A stretch of DNA of 64,000 nt from SKHV01 sp963678565. GTDB lineage: Bacteria; Bacteroidota; Bacteroidia; Bacteroidales; Prolixibacteraceae. The notes beneath the pieces are model-generated. The model worked only from the letters and a program-made list of their open reading frames with translations. It had not been told where the DNA came from and searched no databases. The stretch lies in contig OY782875.1 in assembly GCA_963678565.1 (NCBI GenBank), positions 1,922,001 through 1,986,000 on the forward strand. The letters are read 5' to 3'. Below are positions 36,135-45,783 of the stretch, in pieces; the stretch's first letter is position 1; the number at the start of each line of letters is the position of its first letter. The position numbers and the translations under genes are program-made.

Positions 36135-36180
36135 ATAACCTCAACAGGTTATAAATGCAAATATAACCTATTGAGGTTAT
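36135..36180. promoter_or_regulatory. Twin palindromic operator upstream of the SatD-like gene
   Basis: Two 18-bp dyads ATAACCTnnnnAGGTTAT at 36135-36152 and 36163-36180, centres 28 bp apart, 32 bp upstream of the start. A further half site AGGTTAT lies at 36250-36256. Probable binding site of the HTH protein encoded by the gene itself (inference). Confidence 0.75.
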
Positions 36181-36344
36181 ACTTGCAACATGTCGACTAT
36201 CATTGGGAGTAATACTATCTTAATTATTATCAACAACTATATCTTAATCAGGTTATAAAACACTACTATAACTTGCACTGCTTATAGTTTCTTTACTACT
36301 TAATCAATTACATGTCCTATCATCTTTGTCTTCAGCATGAAACC

Positions 36345-36471
36345 TAACGGTAAATTGTAAGTTGTCGGTGCGGAATTCGAAGAGCGTCGGCGTCGATAGA
36401 CGATTGACGGTCAAGAAAGGAGCTTAGACAACTAGTAACACTACCGCCGCACTGCAATTTACAAAATGTTA
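36345..36471 (-). repeat. ACR16, attC-like repeat
   Basis: Complete: TAACGGTAAATTGTAAG, GTCGGTGCGGAATTCGAAG, GCACTGCAATTTACAAAATG, GTTA. Right flank GTTAGCAAC pairs with ACR17 left flank GTTGCTAAC. Confidence 0.82.
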
Positions 36472-36572
36472 GCAACTGGGTTCATATTTGTCTGTACGAA
36501 CGTTTATTAAATGCACAATAATTTATGTGCGGTTGGTTAATATTGCCACACTAGTGGCAAATTGGGCGAATT

Positions 36573-36649
36573 GTAAGCTTATTGACAAGCTTGGGTTTTG
36601 TGTGTTGTTTTTGCGGGGCTTGGCAATGTGCTTGTAATGTGTGTAGGCT
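36573..36649. repeat. Second dispersed repeat, copy 2
   Basis: GTAAGCTTATTGACAAGCTT and GGGGCTTGGCAATGTGCTT, matching 4701-4777. Preceded by a small dyad GCCACACTAGTGGC (36545-36558). Confidence 0.65.
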
Positions 36650-36692
36650 TTGGTAATGTTTTATCAATTAGCCCTTCCGTCTTCTCTAAATA

Positions 36693-36872
36693 TCCATCTA
36701 AGAGGTAAAAGTGAGTATCAGATTGCTTTATGTCTCCATCGAAGAGGACAAAGTGTCCATCAGATTGCTACAAATGAGCTTAGAAGTGTTTAAATTCTCC
36801 ATCTAAGAGGTAAAAGAAAGTATCAGATTGTTTAAGGTTTGCATCAAAGAGCACAAAATGTCCTTCGGGTTG
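36693..36872. repeat. Imperfect tandem repeat, two units of about 105 bp
   Basis: Each unit has the blocks CATCTAAGAGGTAAAAG-AGTATCAGATTG and CATC-AAGAG-ACAAA-TGTCC-TC. They appear at about 36693, 36735, 36797 and 36841. No reading frame or protein is evident. Together with copy 2 of the second dispersed repeat this is all I see in the 36472-37148 gap. Confidence 0.65.
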
Positions 36873-37148
36873 ATATTATAAACATGCGAAGGTTTGAAGT
36901 TTAACCTTTGCCTGATGCTTTTGTATTGATACTTTTTACTTCTTTTTTAGTAATTAATTTCTAAGCATAGGTTGTCGCTTTACTTGTTGTGTTTTAAAAT
37001 AGAGTAGTAAAAAGTTAAGGATCTAACTTTGTTCTTTTAGTATATTTTTTCTTCTCTCAACATAGGATTTTAAGTGGTCTAATGTGTAATAGTTCTTGAT
37101 TCTTTCATTCATTGGAATAAACTCATCATCCAAATGAAGATGGATATA

Positions 37149-37182
37149 TAATTGATTGTGTTATATATAACACAATCAATTA
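37149..37182 (-). terminator. Perfect 34-bp palindrome at the end of the 37176 gene
   Basis: TAATTGATTGTGTTATA followed directly by its exact complement. The stop codon (37176-37178) lies in the right arm. It could act as a hairpin 3' end, although no U-tract follows, or as a recombination or binding site. Confidence 0.55.
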
Positions 37183-37712
37183 ACAGCTAAACAATACAAG
37201 AAAGAATTTGGATCATTTAGTATTTTCTCAATTAAATTAGGTTTTTTATGATCATTGTCTATTATCGGTCCAAAGCTCCATTTTTTTTGCGTTATAAATT
37301 TAGAATAACCTAATTCTCCAATAGCTATTTGGTTATTGTAAAATACTAAGCTATAATATGCTTCACACCAATTAGGGTTAACCTGTTCAATAAATTCTAA
37401 AATGTTGTTTTCATATTTAAAATTTACAAAACTATCAGATAAGTCACAAACAGGAAAAACTCGAGTAGTGATCTTACTAGAGTCAATATTCTCTAATTCG
37501 TAATTTGCTTTTGCGAAATATAATTCTGTATAAAAAAAATCCCAATTATTATCTATATTATGATGGAGAATAGAATCCATCGTAGTTTGCGCTGATAGTT
37601 TATCGAAATTTTTTATGATACTTTTAACTTGCTTGACTTCGCTTTCATGATTACAACTTAATATTAATGTTACAATCACAATTATGAAAGTTAGTTTACT
37701 AAATGTTTTCAT
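37176..37712 (-). CDS. Lipoprotein of unknown function
   Basis: 178 aa. N-terminus MKTFSKLTFIIVIVTLILSC with lipobox LILSC (Cys20). The body (DKLSAQTTMDSILHHNIDNN; EQVNPNWCEAYYSLVFYNN) is mixed alpha/beta and not recognised. The C-terminus is fused to a perfect palindrome. Single gene within the ACR16-ACR17 unit. Confidence 0.65.
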   Translation of the reverse strand: MKTFSKLTFIIVIVTLILSCNHESEVKQVKSIIKNFDKLSAQTTMDSILHHNIDNNWDFFYTELYFAKANYELENIDSSKITTRVFPVCDLSDSFVNFKYENNILEFIEQVNPNWCEAYYSLVFYNNQIAIGELGYSKFITQKKWSFGPIIDNDHKKPNLIEKILNDPNSFLYCLAVN

Positions 37713-37736
37713 CTATTATTAGTTTGTTGTGTTTAG

Positions 37737-37896
37737 GTTTGAAATACTTTGCTCAAATATTAACTGCCCGAAAGGGCAGAGGTGGGAGGGCGGAATAAAT
37801 TTTACCTTCTGTTTATGCTGACACCGATTAAGTGTTGTTTTAATTTAAAGCGTTGGATGATTAATTGCTGCTATGCGCTTTAAATGACCTTGTTGC
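37737..37896. repeat. Pre-ACR dispersed repeat, copy 2
   Basis: GGTTTGAAATACTTTGC, ATTAACTGCCCGAAAGGGCA hairpin, GGTGGGAGGG, ending GACCTTGTTGC next to ACR17. Counterpart of 11588-11705. Confidence 0.55.
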
Positions 37897-38023
37897 TAAC
37901 GGTCACTTGTAAGTTGTCGTTGCGGATTTCGAAGAGCGTCAGCGTCCGACAGGACCTGATGATCAAGAAAGGAACAGAGACAACTAAGAAAGCTGATGCC
38001 ACACTGCAATTTACAAAATGTTG
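37897..38023 (-). repeat. ACR17, attC-like repeat
   Basis: TAACGGTCACTTGTAAGTTG, GCGTCCGACAGGACCTGATG, CACTGCAATTTACAAAATG, core GTTG. Right flank GTTGTAAGCATG pairs with ACR18 left flank GCATTACTTACAAC. Confidence 0.8.
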
Positions 38024-38037
38024 TAAGCATGTGCATG

Positions 38038-38787
38038 TTAATTGAATCTGTAATTTAATCCAAATCCAATAAATATAAAATCATCAAAGAATATCCATTT
38101 GTCAGAAGGATGGTTGTATGCAATCAAGTCTCTGTCATTTTCTCTAATTTTTTCCCTTGAAATAGAATTGTTAGATATGTAAAGTTCAATCTCTGTTTTT
38201 TTTATGAATTCATAGCCAATAATCAAACTAAAATTTAAATCATAATTAGTAATATCTTGATTACTTATTACATTTGTTCCTGCTACTACTGCTTCTCCAT
38301 GTTCTGCATCAGATCCGTCGCCTAAATATGTTGTCAACATCTGTCTAACAATTCTATATCTTACCGTTGGTCTGCCATATAAAAATAGCTTATTGTTAAA
38401 AAGACTCAATAGTTTATAGTTATAAAAAAATCCGAACTCGCTGGACTGACTTTCAAAATTCCAATTTTGGTTATAAAACCAATTATAATAATCCTCTTTT
38501 TGTTGTCCAAAACCATAAGTTAGTCCTATTGAAGAATTGTCATTTAAAGAATAAAAAATAAATGGTTTGAAATCGGAGTGAAGAGGTGGAATTATGTCGT
38601 CATATGCAGGAAGTTCTGTTGTAATTATATATGGATCGAAATTATTTATAGTCATATTTTGTTCTTTATAAACTGAATATTCAATGCCCAATCCAAATCT
38701 GTTTTTGTTTTGTGATGTTTTAATCGTCTGAGAATAACAAAGTGTTGTTAATTCTAATAAAATCGTTAGAATAAATAATTTTTTCAT
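38038..38787 (-). CDS. Outer-membrane beta-barrel protein, unknown function
   Basis: 249 aa. A signal peptide (TTLCYSQT) is followed by alternating amphipathic strands (SSIGLTYGFGQQKED; FGFFYNYKLLSLF; NLNFSLIIGYEFIKKTEIEL) ending FIGFGLNYRFN with a terminal aromatic-rich strand, as in 8- to 10-stranded barrels. No specific family. Single gene between ACR17 and ACR18. Confidence 0.65.
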   Translation of the reverse strand: MKKLFILTILLELTTLCYSQTIKTSQNKNRFGLGIEYSVYKEQNMTINNFDPYIITTELPAYDDIIPPLHSDFKPFIFYSLNDNSSIGLTYGFGQQKEDYYNWFYNQNWNFESQSSEFGFFYNYKLLSLFNNKLFLYGRPTVRYRIVRQMLTTYLGDGSDAEHGEAVVAGTNVISNQDITNYDLNFSLIIGYEFIKKTEIELYISNNSISREKIRENDRDLIAYNHPSDKWIFFDDFIFIGFGLNYRFN

Positions 38788-38827
38788 TTGATTTCTTTTT
38801 GTAACTATAGTAAAGCCGCATTACTTA

Positions 38828-38953
38828 CAACGGAAAATTATAAGTTACGTGGGGGATTGCGGGTGATTTCCTGTCCGCATACAGACAAGGAAAACATGCG
38901 GGAATCCGCCGCTGGCGTACCACTGAGGCCGCCATGGAATTTATAAAATGTTA
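38828..38953 (-). repeat. ACR18, attC-like repeat
   Basis: CAACGGAAAATTATAAG, CGTGGGGGATTGCGGGTG, CCTGTCCGCATACAGACAAGG, right arm GGAATTTATAAAATGTTA. Complete but with a divergent middle. Confidence 0.75.
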
Positions 38954-38963
38954 CCATGCGTTA

Positions 38964-40501
38964 TTATTCACTTATTAAGTCATTTATTACTTTAATTGTC
39001 CGTTCATATGAAGGCCTCGATGCATGCTTACTGTATACTTTCCCTTCCTTATCAATCAATACATAAGTAGGGAAACCAGAAATTTGAAATTGTTTTTCAA
39101 AATATTCATATTGCTTTTTATTGAGCAGGATATGTTGACCTTCTAACTGGTATTTTTTTATTACATTTTCATAAGAAGTTTGCTCTGACTTCCAACACAA
39201 AAAGACAAATGCCACATCTTTATCGCTAAAATTACTATGCATTTTTTCAACATGTGGAAATTCGGCTATGCATCCAGAACACCCGGTAAACCAGAAATCG
39301 ATATAGATAACTTTACCTTTATTTTTAGTCAGAATTTCATGAAATAAACTGTCACCAGATTCCATAACAGAATTTCTAATCTTAGCATTTGGTTGTTCAA
39401 GATTATCGCGTTCAAGAATTGACACTCGTGTTTGGTTTAGCAAGGAAATCAAGAATTGTTGGGTATATTCATCAGTGATTTTCTCTTTAACAAATTGAAT
39501 GTAAAAATCTATTGAGGCTGCTGATATATCCTGTTCTTTTTTTACAACCATTCCATTAATATTAGAGGCAATCAAAAAATCTCTCCAAATATATTTACGT
39601 AATCCCCAAATATTATCAATGTGTTTAGTAACCACACCCTTTTTTATCTGGTCTGTCGTCGTCCAACTGGATTCGTGTATTATGGGTGCACTAGAAGGTT
39701 CAAAAAAAAAAGTATAATTATTTAGAAAGAGCCTATACCATGAAGTTGTGAAAGCTTCATTGTTAAAAACTATGGAGTCGGTTAAAAAGGAAAAATACAA
39801 TGCTCTTTTATCCAGATTTTCAATAGTTTTTCCTACTCTGAGAATTCGATAATAACTGTAATAGGTAGCTGAGTATCTCAAATAACTTATAATTATTTGA
39901 TTTGAAAGTCCATTTTTTATTTTTACATTAATATTTTCATGAAGAGACTTTTCAAAATTAAAGCATATTTCTTTTAGCTCGTCATAAGGTTTATCTTTTA
40001 CAAAAGTTTCATCAAATTTAAAAATCTCCTTAGTAATCCAGCGGTCATATTTCTGAAATTCTTTTTGAAATTGTGTTTGGTTTTCATCATATGAAGAGGC
40101 ATTAATATCAATCAAATTGCCAACCTTACTAATTTTACAATTAATTGTTAGTGTATCACTCGGGGAAATATATAAATCTATACTGCCATCGCAATATTTC
40201 ATTGTGGTATTTATAGCGTATTTCAGGGGAATGTCAAACATGAACTTCCCATTTTCATCAATTTCGCTCAAATACAACATCTGTTCGTTAATTGAAATTT
40301 CTTCCAGAGAAAGTCCAATAGTCTTTGATTCATTTGAGAATTCCTGCATGTTTTCAATTTGTCCTATAATAACAGAACGACTTTCAACTTCAGGAAAAAA
40401 ACGCCAATTTTAGTTCTTTCTTCTTTTGTTTCCTCTTTTGCTTTCTCATGAGAACATGAAATTAAAGCTAGGAGAATAATCATTAAATAAGTTTGTCTCA
40501 T
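38964..40501 (-). pseudogene. TlpA-like thioredoxin lipoprotein, frameshifted in an A/T homopolymer
   Basis: The true start is ATG 40501: MRQTYLMIILLALISC is a lipoprotein signal. At the run of seven A (40395-40401) the frame breaks; adding one base rejoins FFPEVESRSVIIGQIEN with the long ORF from 40349. The rest has a DUF4369-like N-terminal domain and a C-terminal thioredoxin domain with FWFTGCSGC (CxxC) and FPTYVLIDKEGKV. Rejoined length about 511 aa. It may be dead, phase-variable or a sequencing artefact. Confidence 0.72.
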
Positions 40502-40526
40502 AGTATTTATTGTTTAAAATGAAACA

Positions 40527-40652
40527 CAACGGTAAATTGTATGAGTAGTGGCAGATTGCGTGGTACTTCCCTGTCAAACCGCTACGCAGTTTGAGCGGGC
40601 TACAAGCCTTAAAATTTACCACATCGCCTGCCATTACTTATACAAAGTGTTG
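40527..40652 (-). repeat. ACR19, attC-like repeat overlapping the Rhs-like gene end
   Basis: CAACGGTAAATTGTATGAG, CCTGTCAAACCGCTACGC, TTTACCACATCGCCTGCC, TATACAAAGTGTTG. Nearly the same as ACR24. The Rhs-like stop codon (40638) lies inside it. Confidence 0.8.
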
Positions 40653-43600
40653 TATGCTGGGCATTAATATGAACGAATCAGATTCGTTTTTATAATGATA
40701 TTCATACTGCTTTAATATATTTCCATCGTGGTCTTTTATGATTGATAACCTCCCTAAATCATCGTATTCGTAATACGTTGTCCTACCGTTAATATCAGTC
40801 TCGCTTGTTATCCCTACTAAAGGTTTATATGTAAATGTGGTAACTTGGGCATCATCTGGAAAATAAGATTGCATGCGTAAATAACTCAAGAAAAAATTCA
40901 CTTCCTTATTAGTAAGATAAATTTTACGATTAATAGTATGTTCTTCAATTATGTAACCTTGATTTAGAGCTTCAAGCATCGTATTATTAGAATAATGCAT
41001 ATCCAAAGTGTATGCTTCACCACTTAAAGCTGTTTCAATTTCGGAATAAGTAGCATTTACTATTTTAGCAATAGGATATTTACCATTATACCCCCAAACA
41101 TATACAGTATTTAAGCCATTAGTTTTATGTTGTTGCACAGGGTTTCCATAGCTATCATAAGCATCAACGGTATATTCAAGTTCATAATGGTTGTCTTTAG
41201 TGAATACAAATCCACTAGCATCATGGCTATAATCAATATCACTTATTGTAAAAGTACTTGATGAAGGTGACGTGCTTTGGGATATAGGGGTAGATGTGTT
41301 TATTTCCCAAATTTTGCTTGGCACAACTACTGTCTTATCATTTCCTTCTGAATCTTTAATACTTATTTCTTTATAAGTAACCAATTCTGCTCCTAATACC
41401 TTTGTAGTCCCATTAAAATCTTTTAAACGAATAACTTCGTAAGGCTTATTTATTATATTGTTTTTAACCATGAATGATAAAGTAGCAGACTCATAATCAT
41501 CACCACTATAAGAATATTTCCCTGTTGTTACAGTACTTGGATAAATATAACCTTCTATAATTTTTTCATTATTACTGTTCCATGTACGTTTAACAGCTGG
41601 GTATAAATGGTCTTTCTTAAATATATTGTCTTCGAGATATGCATACTGTTCATGGGTTTCAATATAATCTTGATTAGTATCATCTTGCATATCATAAGTC
41701 CTAACATATTTGTCGGTCAAGCGTACGCAATTTGTAATGTATGGGTTGTAAATTGCAAAATAATCATCAGACCACCAGTTCCACCCCCCAGTAGCATAAT
41801 TCATTTTTAATTTTGGGTTATATTTAACGGCAGGGGTTACTTTAAACCATTCGTCTACACTATGCCTATATGGATATGGTTTTGACCTAATACCACGGTA
41901 CTTATATTCTTCATGCATTACCATTTTGCCATTAGCATCTTTAATTTTCTTTTCTAATAATAAACCTCGCCAAAAACTATAATCAGGGTTTGGCGCAAAC
42001 GGAGGAGTATAGGAATTGCCTTTATATGTTTTACTTCGTTCAAAGGTGGTTCCAGGGAAACTGGTGTTATCTTCATCTTGATTGGCTGACATAGGAAAGC
42101 TATAATAAAACTCCTCTAAGCCATTTTGCCCGTGATCAACAACTGTACGTGTATACCCAACTGTTGCCCCTTTTGCTGCTTCTAGCGGGTTTTGATTCAT
42201 ATTATGACGTACTATCAATGTCTTAAATTTTCCTGCCGGATCGCCCACAAAACTACTGGCTCCTTTTCCCCCTGTTGGAGACATCACCCAATTGACATAA
42301 TATGCATAAACAGGTAAGTTTGATATCATACCTGAGGATTTGGTTTCGTCACCTTCTAATACATACGAATACTCTATTTCTTCATCAGCCGAAGAAGAAA
42401 AACCTTTCGATATTTGTTTTGCGATTCTTAAACCACCGCCATATATATTTTCATCTATTATCTCATCATAATACTCATTGGGTTCATAAAAAAACTCGCT
42501 AATACCTCCTGTAGGGTATTCAATTTTCTTAAGCATACAGGCTTGCAGTGCCGTATTGTTTAAGGTTCTGTCGGCTCCTTCCATAAAGTATTGCGTCCCA
42601 TAGTTTCCTGTCCCATCAGCTTTTTCAGGATAACTCGAAATTTTATTTAACCTGTACCTGTTATGCCCTAATAGACCAGTATAAATATACACCTGAGGAA
42701 TCATATGTTCAGCCCCATTGGCATTGTAATAACCAAACATATCTTGTTGGGGAGAATTTAACTCGGGAAGTTTTTGAGTGTTGTAATCAAACCTATACGG
42801 AGGCTTGCTTTCGCTGTTGTTATATTCCTGAACACTGTTTAACTTTAATCTTTTCTCGCTTGAGCCATTATCATTTTCTTTTGTTAAAAAATAGTCATAA
42901 TCAAAAGAATAAATCTTTACGAAAGATGAAGTCGCTTTAGACCATACTTTTATCTCTTCTAATGACTTGCTTGTGGTTAAATCTTCTCTGTTTGTTTGAC
43001 TATGTACAAAATATACACTAACATTAGATGTCTCAACTTTTTTCAACAACTTTGTATTAATCGTCACCGTGTTTTCATAATTATACGAAGGAGATACTCC
43101 ATCACCATTTTCGGGAATGAAGCAAAAACCGGTTTCCCACCTCGTTTTATGTATTGGTAATTGATAGGTAATGGTATAGTCCTCATATTCAAAATCGATT
43201 ATTTGCCCCAACGGAGTGATAACTTTGGTCATCAACCAACTTGATTTATATGTCATTGACATATGGTTATCATGGTAGTTAGTAGCTAGTCCATCGCACG
43301 TTTCAGCAAGATGTAGTTTACTAATGGATTCGGTGTTTTCTATTGTTTCAAAATAATATATTGTTCCGTCAGGCGTGGTAATTTTAAATCCGTCCAATTT
43401 GCCCTCAATATTTCTTACATCCGAGGTTTTTTCAATCTTAAGGTCTGTTACTGGCACTTGAATTATATTACTTTTATAATCAAATAAAAATGTACCGGAA
43501 TAACCATTAAAATTATATCGAAACACATCCGGCTCCAAGTCATAACCTGTTAAATGCTCATCAAACGCGAGTTCATGTTGAGCACTTATATCTGCAAGCT

Positions 43601-44230
43601 CACCAGTTTTCCAATGCTGATAATCCCCGAAAGGGGGATAATATTCACCGAAATAAGCCTCAAAACCATCTTCGGTTTGCCAGGACTGTGGGTCGTCTGG
43701 ATCCATTTCCATCCAGTCATTATACAAATACCCCTGCTGCAGACCAGTTGCGGTATTGAATAAACAATCACAATTTTCTTCTACATTCCTTAAATAACCT
43801 TTGGCACGAACTTTTCGTTGTACTGTAGCACCATATGGGGCGCTAATTAGTGGAAGGTCCCCATAGGGAGGACTACGATCAACAAAGTAATCATCCGGAT
43901 ATTGACGAACTTCTCGATTAATAACGCCTCCAACCGCCAAGTTCCAACCCAAGCCCACCCATGAAGCTATTTCGTCAACTTTTCTTCCCCCTGCATGGTA
44001 TTGCAAGCTTATAGGCATTTAAAGTCCTTCTCCTTTATCGTGTAAATTGGAATATTGATTTCAGGAAGACCTGTAAATTCATTGACAGGGTAGTTCCCAT
44101 ATCTCATAAAAGCGGCAACATTTGGACTTCTTTCAATTTTTGAAAGACCTAACATGGACTTAATATAGTCCTGCTGCGCTTTAACCGTTGCTGCAATTAA
44201 AATTGTTATTATAAATATTTTTGTTTTCAT
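40638..44230 (-). pseudogene. Rhs/YD-repeat-like secreted protein, split by a -1 frameshift
   Basis: Two ORFs join perfectly: 44230 to 44009 (signal peptide MKTKIFIITILIAATVKAQQ then GLPEINIPIYTIKEKDF) and 44018 to 40638 (MPISLQYHAGGRKVDEIASWVGLGW). The sequence GACTTTAAATGCC reads K-C-L-stop in one frame; a -1 slip gives DFKMPISLQY. Rejoined about 1,196 aa. It contains the Bacteroidota Rhs-like N-terminal barrel and ends in YD repeats (GRTTYYEYDDLGRLSIIKDHDGNILKQYEYHY). No toxin domain follows. The last residues HFV and the stop lie in ACR19. Confidence 0.75.
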
Positions 44231-44317
44231 TGTGATTAAAAATTATTTTAATTCTGAATTAGTATTATTTATATGGTTCATTTTGAACGAGTGGTTCCTT
44301 TGCCTGTTCGTTAAGGC

Positions 44318-45603
44318 ACATAGTTTACAAAGTTAAAGTCACATCCTTTACACTATTCTTGGACTTAACCTTGTAGTTGATTCTTTATAAGTTAAATCAT
44401 TTTGATTAAAGTATCCTAAAAGTACATTTCTGAAAAATACCTTCCAAACATCGTTTCCGATTTCTATAGCAGCGACGTATTTTCCAGTTAGAGCACGGGA
44501 TAAATACACCCAGTAATACGACTTCCATCTTATTGCTCCGCTTTTGGTTACATACATCACTTTCATGCCCGGAGAATAGGTCCACTCTTTAATTCTCTCG
44601 GGGAATGGTTTGTTTGATCGTATATGCACATCAGCCGGTGTCATCATGTCTAATGCTTCATGTGGTCTGACGTTATTATACTCCTTCACAAAAGCATTTA
44701 ACGTGCGTTGTTGTGTCTTCATATCAAAGGCTGATGGCATAGCGCAAGATGCCTTTAGATCGCGGTGCATTCGTTCATGTCTTCCGTTCTGTTCGGGATG
44801 CGATGGATCCGAGAATACGGGAAAAATCCCCAGTTCAATAAACCAATATGACAACCTCGAGAAACGCTGTATTGAGGTTGCAGCAGCAAATGGAGAACCA
44901 TTGTCAGTATGGACTTGATTGGGAAGTCCAAACATCCTGAAAACCCTTGTAAACTCTTTCTTTACGGATTTCAAGTCTTCATGTAAATGAGCTTTGGCCG
45001 AGAACAGGAAACGACTTCTTGAGTCTGCAATGGTCAATGGGTGACAATATATTTTATTGCCCATCTTAAACTTTCCTTTATAGTCGGCACTCCATACTTC
45101 ATTGCACTGTTGTGGATCAAAAATAGGGTAGGTGGGTTTTATCCTCCTCAACCTTTTTTGAGGTTGCACCAGACCGTTTTTTTTCAGGATATTGTGTACT
45201 GTAACCACCGATGGAATTTGATTTTCAGTAAAGTCGTTAAACAACAAGACCCTTAGTTTCTTTGCTCCCCAGGTCTTGTGTCTTTCTTTCAATTTTAAAA
45301 TTTCATCCACCACTTTAGGGTCTGTTTGGTTGGGATGGTGTATTGGCGCTTTAGAATCGTCCAATAGACCTTCTAGACCAAATTTTTCATACTTGTTTAT
45401 CAGTTTATATGCTGTCGGTCTTGAAATTTCAAAAACCCGGCATAATTCTGAAATGGAATATTTTTGAGAGTTCCATTCACAGATAAATTCAATTTTTTGT
45501 TCCATAGTTGTTGTTTCTTTCCAAGGCATAATGATCTTTTTTCAGATCAATTTACGACTTCAAAAAGTGTAAACTATGTCCCTTTAACTTTGTAAAGGAT
45601 GTT
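44318..45603 (-). mobile_element. IS481-like insertion sequence
   Basis: About 1,286 bp. The terminal inverted repeats contain TTTACAAAGTTAAAG inside ACAT-tttacac motifs: CACATAGTTTACAAAGTTAA on the left (44318 on) and the complement of CCCTTTAACTTTGTAAAGG (to 45603) on the right. Exact ends are uncertain by a few bases. It lies between the Rhs-like gene and ACR20. Confidence 0.72.
44348..45529 (-). CDS. IS481-like DDE transposase
   Basis: 393 aa. An N-terminal HTH (YSISELCRVFEISRPTAYKLI) precedes an HTH_29/32-type domain and an rve core with WSADYKG (D), HTDNGSPF (D) and PEQNGRHERM (E). The C-terminus carries a small extra domain (MKVMYVTKSGAIRWKSYYWV) common in this group. Complete ORF, so the element may be active. 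Confidence 0.9.
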   Translation of the reverse strand: MPWKETTTMEQKIEFICEWNSQKYSISELCRVFEISRPTAYKLINKYEKFGLEGLLDDSKAPIHHPNQTDPKVVDEILKLKERHKTWGAKKLRVLLFNDFTENQIPSVVTVHNILKKNGLVQPQKRLRRIKPTYPIFDPQQCNEVWSADYKGKFKMGNKIYCHPLTIADSRSRFLFSAKAHLHEDLKSVKKEFTRVFRMFGLPNQVHTDNGSPFAAATSIQRFSRLSYWFIELGIFPVFSDPSHPEQNGRHERMHRDLKASCAMPSAFDMKTQQRTLNAFVKEYNNVRPHEALDMMTPADVHIRSNKPFPERIKEWTYSPGMKVMYVTKSGAIRWKSYYWVYLSRALTGKYVAAIEIGNDVWKVFFRNVLLGYFNQNDLTYKESTTRLSPRIV

Positions 45604-45626
45604 TGTATATCGTACCAAATTATGCC

Positions 45627-45753
45627 TAACGGTTGGTACATGTTGTCGGGGCGGATTTCGGAGAGCGTTCCTGTCCGAAGGACACGGAACTGCGATGCGA
45701 GAATTCGCAGTTGGCGTACCACCGAACCCCGCCCTGCAATATGTACTGTGTTA
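45627..45753 (-). repeat. ACR20, attC-like repeat, reference copy of subfamily 2
   Basis: The arms TAACGGTTGGTACATGTTG and CAATATGTACTGTGTTA pair (GTACAT/ATGTAC). Inner hairpins are GTTCCTGTCC/GGACACGGAAC and CTGCGA/TTCGCAG. Right flank GTTAGTCG pairs with ACR21 left flank CGACTAAC. Confidence 0.85.
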
Positions 45754-45783
45754 GTCGCTGTTTTTTTATCATTTTAAAAAAAT

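Noticed and set aside
36545..36558. GCCACACTAGTGGC dyad as a promoter operator
   Set aside because: Isolated from any start codon; may only be a part of the dispersed repeat region.
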